A DNA stretch of 64,000 nt, from assembly GCF_048159605.1 (NCBI RefSeq), contig NZ_JBLREB010000004.1, positions 1 through 64,000 on the forward strand. Direction: 5' to 3'. The position numbers were made by a program, and so were the translations under genes. This stretch comes from Ectobacillus polymachus. GTDB taxonomy: Bacteria > Bacillota > Bacilli > Bacillales > Bacillaceae_G. Below are positions 26,689-36,706 of this stretch, piece by piece; within the stretch, counting starts at the first letter, position 1; each line of letters starts with the position of its first letter. Under the pieces are notes generated by a model that searched no databases, was not told the origin of the DNA, and saw only the letters and a program-made list of their open reading frames with translations.

Positions 26689-29600
26689 TTAATAAGATTG
26701 AATAAGAGTTAGATTACTAGCACTTACATATACGCTGCTATACTGCGGATTGTCTGAAACAAGCTCATACATCGTGCCTTCCGGTGTTTGAATCGTATTC
26801 TTAATGGCCGCAATAATTTCGTGATTCGTTACGTATGCAGTTTGCCCTGCTAAATTTTGTACAAGTTTTACGCCTGATTGTACTTTTCCTAATTGATACG
26901 TATGGAGATTTTTGTTTCCGTACATGACGTCTAATTTATGCATGACTGATGAGATTTCATTTGACCAGTTGCTATCACTGGCATAATACATATTCATACC
27001 TCGTGCTTTATCACCTAAAAACCCGCCATTATAAAAGAGAGAATTAGGAGTTAAATAGTTTTTATCAATATATTGTGCACAATAGTCTATGCCTTGTTGC
27101 AGGGTAGCGAAGGATGCTGCGCCTCCGTAAGGATTGGAATCAATTGCTTGAAATCCGAATAGATTGTTTTTATCTCTAGCAATGCTGCTTGTTCCCCATC
27201 CTGATTCTATAATTGCATGAGATAATAAATAACCTGCATTAATATGGTATTTATTTGCCGCATCAATAAAATATTGCCCCGTTCCAACTAGAGGACTGTC
27301 AGGACGATTTGCCTTTATAAATTGATTAAGCTGGTCAGCGGTGTAGTTTGCTGTAACACGAAGCGGCATATATTCGAAATATTGATAGCTATCTTGCCCT
27401 CCGATAGAAGTTCGATCATATGCTGCATATTGTACTCCTTGTGTTAAATGAGTCGGAGCATAGCCGACGTTATAGGAATAATAGTTGCTGTTACTGGCGT
27501 CGTATAAATTGTATATTAGGTTGCCATTATTAACTGTGTAATACGATGTTGGAGAATGCAGCATAGCTGGGAATAGTGTGACATCTTGCAGTGCTACATA
27601 TCCTTTTAATCCATCAAGTGTGACATAAATAAGTGATCCGACCGCTTTTTCAAATTTTAAATCAGTATTCGGTGCTACATAGGTAAGCTTTTGATTTGTA
27701 ACAGGGTCGTAAATGTTCACAACGCCATTGGTTCGCACAAAGCCATTTTTCATATCAATAATTTGTCCGTTACGTGTCACATAGCCATCTTCTTGAGATG
27801 AAGATAATAGGGATTCCGCATCCGTAAGATTGCCTTTTAGGATCTTGTTGTTAGGTGTGATAACGGTATAGGATACGTCGGTTGTGACTTGGGATAGGAA
27901 TCCGGACGAAACGTATGCATAGGAGCCATTGTATTGAATTTTCGTCCATCCATTCTCTGAGCTTATGGCTTGTATTGTCTGACCCTTGTTTAGCTTACCG
28001 ATTATCTTCCCTGAAGTAGATGGTGTATTACGCACATTTAGAACTGTAGCTGTAACTGTTGTCGTTTGTTCTTGGGCTAGCGGTTTAATTGAAAGAGCCG
28101 GGATATATGCTTCCTTGTTGTTAAATATGATTTTTATCCAATCTCCGCTTTGTTCTACTATGCTAACACTGCCCCCTTTGTTAAGGGTACCAATTGAGGT
28201 TGAGGTATACGATGCCCCATCTCGAACATCCACTTGTGGAACTGTGATAGTTGCCGTAGTCGTTGGGACAGATGGATTCACCGGATTAGAGCCGCCAGAT
28301 GAATTAGTAAACTGTAAGAAGTCTAAAGAAACGAAAGCGTCCTTGCCGTTAAAGGAAATCTTAGCCCAGCCGTTAGCAGAGCTAAGGACAGAAACGGATT
28401 GTCCTTTGAGAAGAGATCCAACAATACTACTAGAAGTAGAAGCGGCAGAACGAACGTTTAAGCGATCGGCATTGACAGTAGCGGACTGCACAGGCGCTGG
28501 AGCTGGAGAGCTCGGATTCGCCGGATTAGAGCCGCTGGAAGAGTCGGCAAACTGTAAAAAGTCTAAAGAAACGAAAGCCTCTTTGCCGTTAAAGGAAATC
28601 TTAGCCCAGCCATTGGCAGAACTAAGGACAGAAACAGATTGTCCTTTGAGAAGAGATCCTACAACACTACTAGAAGTAGAAGCGGAAGAACGAACATTTA
28701 AGCGATCAGCATTAACAGTAGCAGACTGCGCAGGCGCAGGAGCCGGAGAGCTCGGATTCGTCGGATTAGAGCCGCTGGAAGAGTCAGCAAACTGTAAGAA
28801 ATCTAAGGAAACAAAAGCGTCCTTGCCGTTAAAGGAAATCTTAGCCCAGCCGCCCGAAGAGCTAAGGACAGAAACGGATTGTCCTTTGAGAAGAGATCCT
28901 ACAACACTACTAGAAGTAGAAGTGGAAGAACGAACGTTTAAACGATCAGCATTAACAGTAGCAGATTGCGCAGGCGCTGGCGCCGGAGAACTCGGATTCG
29001 CCGGATTAGAGCCGCTGGAAGAGTCGGCAAACTGTAAGAAGTCTAAGGAAACGAAAGCGTCCTTGCCGTTAAAGGAAATCTTAGCCCAGCCGCCCGAAGA
29101 ACTAAGGACAGAAACAGATTGTCCTTTGAGAAGAGATCCAACAACACTACTAGAAGTAGAAGCAGAAGAACGAACGTTTAAGTGATCAGCATTAACAGTA
29201 GCAGATTGCGCAGGAGCCGGAGCCGGATTAGAGCCGCTGGAAGAGTCGGCAAACTGTAAAAAGTCTAAGGAAACGAAAGCGTCTTTGCCGTTAAAGGAAA
29301 TCTTAGCCCAGCCATTGGCAGAGCTAAGGACAGAAACAGATTGTCCTTTGAGAAGAGATCCAACAACACTACTAGAAGTAGAAGCAGAAGAACGAACATT
29401 TAAGCGATCAGCATTAACAGTAGCAGACTGCGCAGGCGCAGGAGCCGGAGAGCTCGGATTCGTCGGATTAGAGCCGCTGGAAGAGTCAGCAAACTGTAAG
29501 AAATCTAAGGAAACAAAAGCGTCCTTGCCGTTAAAGGAAATCTTAGCCCAGCCGCCCGAAGAGCTAAGGACAGAAACNTAAGGAAACAAAAGCGTCCTTG

Positions 29601-30337
29601 CCGTTAAAGGAAATCTTAGCCCAGCCGCCCGAAGAGCTAAGGACAGAAACGGATTGTCCTTTGAGAAGAGATCCAACAACACTACTAGAAGTAGAAGTGG
29701 AAGAACGAACGTTTAAGCGATCAGCATTAACAGTAGCAGATTGCGCAGGAGCCGGAGCCGGAGAACTCGGATTCGCCGGATTAGAGCTACCTGCAGAATT
29801 AGCAAGTTGTAAGAAATCTAAGGAAACGAAAGCGTCTTTGCCGTTAAAGGAAATCTTGGCCCAGCCATTGGCAGAGCTAAGGACAGAAACGGATTGTCCT
29901 TTGAGAAGAGATCCTATGATACTACTGGAAGTAGAAGCGGAAGAACGAACGTTTAAGCGATCGGTATTAACAGTAGCAGATTGCCCTTGTCCGCTAACTG
30001 TAGAAGAACTAGTAGTAGAAGAACTAGTAGTAGAAGAACTAGTAAGTCTGACAAAGTCTAGCGAAACATAAGCTTCTTTACCATTGTATGAAATTTGACC
30101 CCAACCATTGCTTTTGTTGATGATAGAAACGGATTGTCCTTGTACGAGAGTGCCTAAAATTGTACTGTTTGTTGAGGGAGCGGATCGGACATTCAAGTGT
30201 AAAGTCGCGATTACGCCTTGTTCTGTTGTAGTATTTTCTGCATGGACGTTTGTTGCCATTACAGAAAGTCCGCTAGCAACTAATGAGCCAATAAGTAGAG
30301 TATTTGTTGATGCATTCATTATGAAGGATATAAGCAT
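26689..30337 (-). CDS. Secreted SH3b-repeat N-acetylglucosaminidase (sequence interrupted by an assembly gap)
   Basis: One gene, read here as two frames joined at an N (29578). The N-terminus is a signal peptide ending near NVHAEN. Then come one divergent SH3b domain, a Ser/Thr linker, and at least seven near-identical bacterial SH3 repeats (about 75-80 residues each) with Pro/Ala-rich linkers. Two divergent SH3b domains and an LytD-type glucosaminidase domain follow, with the catalytic Glu in SHAIIESGWGTS. It should bind and cut peptidoglycan. The start is uncertain: ATG 30337 has AAAGGGGGG but 14 bases away; ATG 30319 is an alternative. The frame break is probably artefactual, since the repeat reads out at LDFLQ-less junction exactly at the N. 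Confidence 0.85.
28310..29985 (-). repeat. Tandem SH3b coding repeats, about 240 bp each
   Basis: At least seven nearly identical units (for example the shared segment AAGGAAATCTTAGCCCAG at about 28354, 28600, 28836, 29076, 29297, 29537 and 29607). Units differ by a handful of synonymous changes and by a shortened linker in one copy, as expected from recent unequal crossing over. Confidence 0.93.
29578..29578. other. Assembly gap or collapsed repeat (single N)
   Basis: The only ambiguous base in the window. The roughly 50 bases before it (ending GGACAGAAAC) are repeated again directly after it, and the reading frame jumps from AFVSL in one repeat to VSVLSS in another. Part of at least one repeat, and possibly whole repeats, is missing. 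Confidence 0.9.
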
Positions 30338-30873
30338 TACTTATATCCATTCCCCCCTTTATAATCAAGAATTTGGAATGGGTACAAATCAATGTATGTA
30401 GAATTCTATGGAATGATAGGGTAGCGAGTATTTTTTATTTATGAATCAAATAAAAAAATAAATTATAAAAATACTAGTGAAAATAAATACTATAAATATA
30501 AAACATTAGTAAAACAAACTATTTCGCAATATATCGTAACATATAATGGAAAGTAATTGAATTTATATATTGTGAAAAAATTATAAAATATATAAAAAAA
30601 TATAAGAATAATCTTAACATTTATCATTAGGCTACATGTATTACTTCGAACGCAATACTTCCTATATAACTTTCCGTTTATATCGTCAGTACGAGTGGTA
30701 TAATGAATCAGGTACAACTATTCTAATTTTTTGATAATTCGTCAGGACGTATTATTTCACTTTATTGTGGAAAAACAAGTCATTCTTTCTACATGTCTTG
30801 CTTGTATGTAAGAAAGTTTGGTATCATCAATATTATTGTGTAATGAACGAAATATGTATGGAGGTGTCTGAAC
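30338..30873. promoter_or_regulatory. AT-rich divergent intergenic region with a gatC promoter
   Basis: No gene is apparent in these 535 bases. A probable gatC promoter is TTGCTT (30798-30803), 18-base spacer, TATCAT (30822-30827). A second TATAAT at about 30697-30702 lacks a good -35. The part next to the wall-protein gene is very AT-rich and probably holds its promoter on the minus strand, but I cannot define it. Confidence 0.45.
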
Positions 30874-31164
30874 GTGTCGAGAATTTCTGTTGATACTGTT
30901 AAGCACGTTGCGCATTTAGCACGTCTTACGTTTACTGAAGAAGAGGCTGAGAAGTTATCTAAACAGCTTGATGCTATTATTGGATTTGCTGAGCAATTAA
31001 ATGAATTAAATACGGATGATGTAAAGCCGACATTCCATGTGTTAGACATGAAGAATGTTTTGCGTGAAGATGTACCAGTACCAGGCTTAAAGGTTGAGGA
31101 TGTACTGAAGAACGCACCTGATCATAAAAACAATCAAGTCCGCGTGCCAGCGATTATAGAATAG
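30874..31164 (+). CDS. gatC: Asp-tRNA(Asn)/Glu-tRNA(Gln) amidotransferase subunit C
   Basis: 96-residue small subunit that stabilises GatA-GatB. The N-terminus with VKHVAHLARLTFTEEE and the DDVKPTFHV stretch are typical. The start is GTG with GGAGGTG ten bases upstream. First gene of gatCAB. Confidence 0.96.
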   Translation: MSRISVDTVKHVAHLARLTFTEEEAEKLSKQLDAIIGFAEQLNELNTDDVKPTFHVLDMKNVLREDVPVPGLKVEDVLKNAPDHKNNQVRVPAIIE

Positions 31165-31180
31165 AGGAGGGGAACTGACT

Positions 31181-32641
31181 GTGTCATTATTTGACTATCC
31201 CGTATCAGAATTACATAAAAAGCTACATAGCAAAGAAATTTCTGTTACCGATTTAGTAGATGAATCCTACAAGCGTATTACAAAGGTAGAGGACAAGGTA
31301 AACGCATTTCTAACATTAGATGAAGAAAACGCGCGTGCAAAAGCAAAATTGCTAGATGAAAAGCTAGCTAAGTCAGACGAAACTGGTTTACTTTTCGGTA
31401 TGCCGATAGGTGTTAAGGATAATATTGTGACGAAGGGTCTTCGTACAACTTGTGCTAGTAAAATTCTAGCAAATTTTGATCCTATCTATGATGCAACCGT
31501 TGTTCAAAAGCTAAATCAAGTAGAAACGGTAACAATCGGTAAATTAAATATGGATGAATTTGCAATGGGTTCTTCTAATGAAAACTCAAGCTTTTATCCA
31601 ACAAAAAATCCTTGGAATATCGAATATGTACCAGGTGGTTCCAGCGGTGGTTCTGCTGCATCAGTGGCAGCTGGAGAAGTTTTATTCTCATTAGGCTCTG
31701 ATACTGGTGGTTCTATACGTCAGCCTGCGTCTTTTTGCGGCGTAGTTGGTTTAAAACCTACATATGGTCGTGTATCACGTTTCGGTCTTGTAGCTTTTGC
31801 ATCTTCTCTTGATCAAATTGGACCAATTACACGTACAGTTGAAGACAATGCGTATTTATTACAAGCTATCTCCGGATTAGATAAAAATGACTCCACTTCT
31901 GCAAATGTACCGGTGGCAGATTATGTATCAGCTTTAACAGGAGATGTAAAGGGACTACGGATTGCAGTTCCGAAAGAATACTTAGGAGAAGGTGTGGGCG
32001 AAGAAGCACGCCAATCTGTGTTAAACGCACTTAAAGTATTAGAAGGTCTTGGTGCAACGTGGGAAGAAGTATCTCTTCCACATTCTAAATACGCACTTGC
32101 AACCTATTATTTGCTTTCTTCCTCTGAAGCTTCAGCCAATCTTGCTCGCTTCGATGGTGTTCGCTACGGTTACCGTACAGATAATGCTACAAACCTATTA
32201 GAAATGTACAAGCATACGCGCAGCGAAGGCTTTGGTGATGAAGTAAAACGCCGTATTATGCTTGGAACATTTGCTCTTAGCTCTGGTTATTATGATGCGT
32301 ATTATAAGAAAGCTCAAAAGGCTCGTACATTAATTAAAAACGATTTTGATGAAGTGTTTAAGAATTACGATGTTATTATTGGACCAACAACTCCAACTCC
32401 AGCATTTAAAGTAGGAGAAATCATTGATGATCCATTAACGATGTATGCAAATGATATTTTAACAATCCCAATGAATCTTGCAGGTGTTCCAGGTATCTCC
32501 GTACCATGCGGTTTCGCAGCAAACGGTATGCCATTAGGCTTGCAAATTATCGGTAAGTATTTTGACGAAGCAACGCTTTATCGCGTAGCACATACATTTG
32601 AACAAGCTACTAACTATCATGAACAAAAACCACAATTATAA
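31181..32641 (+). CDS. gatA: Asp-tRNA(Asn)/Glu-tRNA(Gln) amidotransferase subunit A
   Basis: 486-residue amidase subunit that hydrolyses glutamine for transamidation of mischarged tRNAs. The Ser-cisSer-Lys triad is visible: Lys in GMPIGVKDNI, Ser in PGGSSGGSAAS and Ser in GSDTGGSIRQPASFCG. GTG start behind GAGGAGGGGA. It lies 16 bases after gatC. Confidence 0.97.
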   Translation: MSLFDYPVSELHKKLHSKEISVTDLVDESYKRITKVEDKVNAFLTLDEENARAKAKLLDEKLAKSDETGLLFGMPIGVKDNIVTKGLRTTCASKILANFDPIYDATVVQKLNQVETVTIGKLNMDEFAMGSSNENSSFYPTKNPWNIEYVPGGSSGGSAASVAAGEVLFSLGSDTGGSIRQPASFCGVVGLKPTYGRVSRFGLVAFASSLDQIGPITRTVEDNAYLLQAISGLDKNDSTSANVPVADYVSALTGDVKGLRIAVPKEYLGEGVGEEARQSVLNALKVLEGLGATWEEVSLPHSKYALATYYLLSSSEASANLARFDGVRYGYRTDNATNLLEMYKHTRSEGFGDEVKRRIMLGTFALSSGYYDAYYKKAQKARTLIKNDFDEVFKNYDVIIGPTTPTPAFKVGEIIDDPLTMYANDILTIPMNLAGVPGISVPCGFAANGMPLGLQIIGKYFDEATLYRVAHTFEQATNYHEQKPQL

Positions 32642-32656
32642 GGGAGGCGAAACGAG

Positions 32657-34087
32657 ATGAATTTTGAAACAATTATTGGTTTAGAAGTCCATGTAGAATT
32701 AAAAACAAAAACAAAAATGTTCTCAGCAAGTCCTAATATCTTCGGAGCGCCCCCAAATACACAAACGAGCGTAATTGATTTAGGCTATCCAGGTGTTCTT
32801 CCTGTGATAAATAAAGAAGCGGTTGATTTTGGAATGAAGGCTGCAATGGCTTTAAATTGCCAAATTGCAACGGAAACGAAATTTGATCGTAAGAACTATT
32901 TCTATCCTGATAATCCGAAAGCTTACCAAATCTCACAATTTGATCAACCAATCGGAGAACATGGTTGGATCGAAATTGAAGTGAACGGTAAGAAGAAGCG
33001 TATCGGTATTACTCGTATTCACTTAGAGGAAGATGCTGGTAAGTTAACGCATGCTGCGGGCAATCATTCTCTTGTCGATTTCAACCGTCAAGGAACACCC
33101 CTTATTGAAATCGTATCTGAACCAGATATTCGTACACCAGAAGAAGCTTATGCTTACTTAGAAAAATTAAAGTCCATTATTCAATATACAGGTGTATCTG
33201 ATTGTAAGATGGAAGAAGGTTCTCTTCGTTGTGATGCAAATATTTCAATCCGTCCTGTAGGTCAAGAAGAATTTGGTACGAAAACAGAATTGAAGAATCT
33301 AAATTCCTTTGCATTCGTTCAAAAAGGACTTGAATACGAAGAAATACGTCAAGAACAAGTATTGCTTTCTGGTGGTGTAATTGAGCAAGAGACACGCCGC
33401 TATGACGAAACAACGAAGACAACGATTTTGATGCGTGTAAAGGAAGGATCCGATGATTATCGTTACTTCCCAGAACCAGATCTTGTCGAGCTTTATATCG
33501 ATGATGAATGGAAAGAACGTGTTCGTGCAACGATTCCTGAACTACCAGATGTACGTAAAAAACGCTATGTAGAAGAGCTTGGACTTCCTGAGTACGATGC
33601 GAAAGTATTAACCTTAACGAAGGAAATGTCTGACTTCTTTGAAGCGACAGCAGCAAACGACGCTGATGCAAAGCTTGCTTCTAACTGGCTCATGGGTGAA
33701 GTATCTGCTTATTTAAATAAGAATCAAAAAGAACTTCATGAGATTGCGTTAAAGCCGGAAAGCTTAGCTAAGATGATTCAGCTTATTGAAAATGGTACGA
33801 TTTCTTCTAAGATTGCGAAGAAAGTATTTGCTGAATTGGTGGAAAACGGCGGAAATCCTGAGTCGATTATTAAAGAAAAAGGTCTTGTGCAAATTTCTGA
33901 TGAAGCAACACTTCGAAAATTTGTTACAGACGTTCTTGATAAAAATGAACAGTCTATTGAAGACTATAAGAACGGGAAAGACCGTGCTATTGGCTTCCTA
34001 GTTGGACAAATCATGAAGGCGACAAAAGGACAAGCAAATCCACAGCTTGTAAACAAGATTTTATTAGAAGAAATAAACAAACGTTAA
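32657..34087 (+). CDS. gatB: Asp-tRNA(Asn)/Glu-tRNA(Gln) amidotransferase subunit B
   Basis: 476 residues; the kinase/transamidase subunit that recognises the tRNA. Starts NFETIIGLEVHVELKTKTK, has the GIHLEEDAGK-like IHLEEDAGKLTH segment and the C-terminal helical YqeY-like tail (GQIMKATKGQANP). Preceded by AGGGAGGCGA. Together gatCAB supply Gln-tRNA and Asn-tRNA. Confidence 0.97.
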   Translation: MNFETIIGLEVHVELKTKTKMFSASPNIFGAPPNTQTSVIDLGYPGVLPVINKEAVDFGMKAAMALNCQIATETKFDRKNYFYPDNPKAYQISQFDQPIGEHGWIEIEVNGKKKRIGITRIHLEEDAGKLTHAAGNHSLVDFNRQGTPLIEIVSEPDIRTPEEAYAYLEKLKSIIQYTGVSDCKMEEGSLRCDANISIRPVGQEEFGTKTELKNLNSFAFVQKGLEYEEIRQEQVLLSGGVIEQETRRYDETTKTTILMRVKEGSDDYRYFPEPDLVELYIDDEWKERVRATIPELPDVRKKRYVEELGLPEYDAKVLTLTKEMSDFFEATAANDADAKLASNWLMGEVSAYLNKNQKELHEIALKPESLAKMIQLIENGTISSKIAKKVFAELVENGGNPESIIKEKGLVQISDEATLRKFVTDVLDKNEQSIEDYKNGKDRAIGFLVGQIMKATKGQANPQLVNKILLEEINKR

Positions 34088-34118
34088 TAGAAGAAAACGA
34101 ACAGTAGAAAGAATGGAC

Positions 34119-34172
34119 GAGGATGTACATAAAAGAGGATATACTTACTCTTTTTGTCATCCTCTCTTTTAT
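34119..34172 (+). terminator. gatCAB terminator
   Basis: GAGGATG pairs with CATCCTC around a long loop and is followed by TCTTTTAT. A weaker stem than the others in this window. Confidence 0.55.
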
Positions 34173-34192
34173 ATAGGGGAATCTTATAAAAA

Positions 34193-34216
34193 ATATAATC
34201 AAACGTTTGATTATAT
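34193..34216. promoter_or_regulatory. Perfect 24-bp palindrome upstream of dagK
   Basis: The half-site ATATAATCAAAC is followed directly by its exact reverse complement, centred at 34204/34205 about 83 bases before the dagK start. Core TCAAACGTTTGA. It looks like a dimeric repressor operator; no regulator gene lies nearby and no T-run follows, so it is not a terminator. Confidence 0.55.
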
Positions 34217-34298
34217 GAAATTATAGTTGCAAAATTATGTTCATAATGATACATGTATGAAGAGAAGGAATTTTTTACAATATTAAGGATGATGGGAA

Positions 34299-35186
34299 AT
34301 GAAACGTGCAAGAGTGATTTATAACCCGACATCTGGTAGAGAGATGTTTAAGAGATATTTGCCAGATGTACTTCATAAATTAGAATCAGCCGGCTATGAA
34401 GCATCCTGTCACGCTACGAAGTGTGCAGGTGATGCAACGAAAGCAGCTAGAGTGGCGGCAAAGCGTGGATTTGATATTGTCGTTGCAGCGGGGGGCGATG
34501 GTACATTAAATGAAGTTGTAAATGGCTTAGTGGGACAAAAACACCGTCCGAAGTTAGGAATCATCCCTGGTGGAACGACGAACGATTTTGCTCGTGCAAT
34601 TGGAGTATCACGTTCTATAGAAGAAGCAATAGACATCATATGTGACGGATATTCTATTCCCCTTGACATCGGGCGAGCGAATGACAAGTATTTTATTAAT
34701 ATTGCTGGTGGCGGGCGAATTACAGAGCTAACATATGAAGTGCCGAGTAAGCTGAAAACAGTCCTTGGACAACTCGCTTATTATCTGAAAGGTATTGAAA
34801 TGCTACCTTCCTTAAATCCTACTTACGTTGAAATTGAATACGATGGGAAATTGTTACAAGAAGAAATTACGTTGTTTTTAATTACAAATACCAATTCGGT
34901 CGGAGGCTTTGAAAAATTAGCACCAGACGCATCCATTAATGATGGTTTGTTTGATTTGCTTGTATTAAGAAAAGGAACACTAGCAGATCTCATAAAAGCA
35001 GCAACACAGGCAGTTCGCGGAGAACATATTAATAACCCGCAAATTCTATATACGCAAGCAAATCGTATTAAAGTACATACACCGGATAAATTAATGATTA
35101 ATTTAGATGGTGAGTACGGTGGAGACACACCAATGGAATTCGAGAATATGTATCATTACCTGGAGGTATTTGTCCCTCAAAGCTAA
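34299..35186 (+). CDS. dagK: Diacylglycerol kinase
   Basis: 295 residues, DgkB/YerQ-type soluble lipid kinase that recycles diacylglycerol released during lipoteichoic acid synthesis. The kinase signature AAGGDGTLNEVVNGL and PGGTTNDFARA are intact, and the C-terminal LMINLDGEYGGDTP motif with the metal-site Asp is present. Downstream of gatCAB as in B. cereus-type genomes. Confidence 0.95.
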   Translation: MKRARVIYNPTSGREMFKRYLPDVLHKLESAGYEASCHATKCAGDATKAARVAAKRGFDIVVAAGGDGTLNEVVNGLVGQKHRPKLGIIPGGTTNDFARAIGVSRSIEEAIDIICDGYSIPLDIGRANDKYFINIAGGGRITELTYEVPSKLKTVLGQLAYYLKGIEMLPSLNPTYVEIEYDGKLLQEEITLFLITNTNSVGGFEKLAPDASINDGLFDLLVLRKGTLADLIKAATQAVRGEHINNPQILYTQANRIKVHTPDKLMINLDGEYGGDTPMEFENMYHYLEVFVPQS

Positions 35187-35222
35187 ATAACAAAAAGGAT
35201 TATGACAATCCTTTTTGTTATT
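35186..35222 (+). terminator. Bidirectional terminator between dagK and a deacetylase gene
   Basis: AATAACAAAAAGGATT, loop ATGAC, AATCCTTTTTGTTATT. Its 3' arm overlaps the last codons of the convergent gene. Confidence 0.88.
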
Positions 35223-36342
35223 TCTTTTCTTGCACAATTTCAATAAACTGATTCATCGTCATGATAGGGGTAATGTCAAAGCGATTAATTACATATTTTT
35301 CATTGGGATCCCTTTTTTCTACAAAGACCCCTTTCTTTGTTGTTACAGCATATTCATAATATTTTTTAGTAAGTTCAACGACATGATCGTTATAATACCC
35401 AACTGGATAGGCGAGGGAGATGACCGGTTTTCCTGTTACTTCTGCTATCTTATCGCGGGAATCTTTAAGTTCCTGTTCCGCATTTGGTACATAAGGTAAA
35501 TTTGCATGATCTACAGTATGTGATTGGATTGAAAATATGCCAGAGTCTGACATCATTTTGATTTCTTCTGCCGATAAATATCCGGGCTTACCAAAAAAGC
35601 TTGATATCACAAATGCAGTAGCTGTAGGTGTAAAATGATCATCCTTTAGTTTTTTGAAAATGTAGAAAGCATTTAAGTTATCTTTCATTCCGTCGTCAAA
35701 TGTAATGAATATAGGCTTATTAACTTTATTTATGTCATTCCAATGTTCAAAGGTTAGCAGTGTATATCCATTATCTTTTAAATATTTCATATGTGCTTCA
35801 AATGTACTAGGTGAAACAAAAAGTCCTCTAAGTCCTTGTCCATGATACTCATCAATTCCGTGGTACATTAAAAAAGGAACACTTTGCTGAAACGTAATAG
35901 CTGAATGTACAAGAGGAGTAGAAGTACCGTCGGGTTTAATGCCAACTGTATCAATTTGATATTCGCCTCGTTTCCAATCAAACGATTGGAGAGAGAATGG
36001 CAAAGCAAAGTTGTTGTTTGCAGCATCTTTAGAAGAGAAAACTTTTGCGCTGCTTTCTCCATCTGCAACACGCCATATTCGATATTGTACTTCAGAAAAT
36101 GAATCTCTTAGTTCCTTCGTATAAAGAACGGTTTGTTTTGACTCATAGTTAATAGGATCCCACGTAATGATTCCTTGTGTTGTCAGAATAGGTTTACTTT
36201 CTTGCTTCACATTCGCTTTTTGAACAGCAACAATTGATTTTTCTTCAGATTTTAATGATAAGTTTGCTGAGGAACAGCCTGCTGCAATAAGAGAAACAAG
36301 AAGTAAAATAACTGTATATTTCCATATCATTTTATTCTTCAT
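35218..36342 (-). CDS. Polysaccharide deacetylase family lipoprotein 1
   Basis: 374 residues with a lipobox (LIAAGCSS, Cys23). Residues ~55-150 form an all-beta domain with YRIWRVADG and RGEYQIDTVG, shared by its three paralogues here and resembling the GBS-Bsp-like repeat. The C-terminal NodB-type deacetylase domain has MYHGIDEY, TFDDG (metal Asp), SHTVDH (two metal His) and AYPVG. It should act on a wall polysaccharide outside the membrane. Position beside dagK matches BA0330/BA0331 of B. anthracis, deacetylase-like lipoproteins tied to salt and stationary-phase wall changes; specific activity is unproven. Confidence 0.9.
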   Translation of the reverse strand: MKNKMIWKYTVILLLVSLIAAGCSSANLSLKSEEKSIVAVQKANVKQESKPILTTQGIITWDPINYESKQTVLYTKELRDSFSEVQYRIWRVADGESSAKVFSSKDAANNNFALPFSLQSFDWKRGEYQIDTVGIKPDGTSTPLVHSAITFQQSVPFLMYHGIDEYHGQGLRGLFVSPSTFEAHMKYLKDNGYTLLTFEHWNDINKVNKPIFITFDDGMKDNLNAFYIFKKLKDDHFTPTATAFVISSFFGKPGYLSAEEIKMMSDSGIFSIQSHTVDHANLPYVPNAEQELKDSRDKIAEVTGKPVISLAYPVGYYNDHVVELTKKYYEYAVTTKKGVFVEKRDPNEKYVINRFDITPIMTMNQFIEIVQEKK

Positions 36343-36365
36343 CCCTTTATATAATAATTCTATTT

Positions 36366-36516
36366 TTTATCCCGCTTTAACGGGCAGTAAGACCCCCACT
36401 TCAAGGCTTAGAGAAATTGGAAAAGGCTAAGTGGGGGATAACTGCCCGTAAAAGTCCGTATTGGTCGGGCTAACCTTCGGTGGAAAAAAAACCCACCGAG
36501 GGAAGTTTCACTTTAT
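36366..36516. repeat. Structured interspersed element resembling bcr1
   Basis: The 151-base segment is bounded by TTTAT direct repeats (36366-36370 and 36512-36516). Inside, ACGGGCAGT pairs with ACTGCCCGT, nested around CCCCCACT/AGTGGGGG, followed by a second hairpin CGGTGG/CCACCG. Size, nested structure and the TTTAT ends fit the bcr1 repeat of the B. cereus group, thought to be mobile. Identification is from memory of that family. Confidence 0.6.
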
Positions 36517-36646
36517 CATACCACTCTCTACTAAACAAAATATAAAGTTCGCAAGATCCTTATATTCTCTTAATAAATTTACGAATGATTTACAAAAAAG
36601 AAGATAGATTGTCAGATTTTTTAATAGTAAAAAAGGGTTCCTTACA

Positions 36647-36680
36647 AGAGATCCCTACTTTTTTGTAAGTAGGGATTCTA
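36647..36680 (-). terminator. Terminator-like hairpin after deacetylase 2
   Basis: On the minus strand AATCCCTACTT and AAGTAGGGAT form a stem with an A-rich loop downstream of the stop at 36707; a T-run lies about 20 bases further on, so termination is probable but not textbook. Confidence 0.55.
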
Positions 36681-36706
36681 TTTATCTAATACATATACTA
36701 TTCAAA

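Noticed and set aside
27986..29581. Long plus-strand open frames opposite the SH3b-repeat gene
   Set aside because: They are antisense shadows of a repetitive gene: the repeat keeps the opposite frame open, the products are repetitive and lack ribosome sites.
28310..29985. CRISPR or satellite array
   Set aside because: The repeats are ~240 bp, coding and in frame; there are no short repeats with unique spacers.
26689..30337. SH3b-repeat gene as a true frameshifted pseudogene
   Set aside because: The only break coincides with an N inside near-identical repeats, and all domains on both sides, including the signal peptide and catalytic Glu, are intact; assembly error is simpler.
33177..33671. 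Minus-strand open frame inside gatB
   Set aside because: Low-complexity shadow of the gatB coding sequence with no start context.
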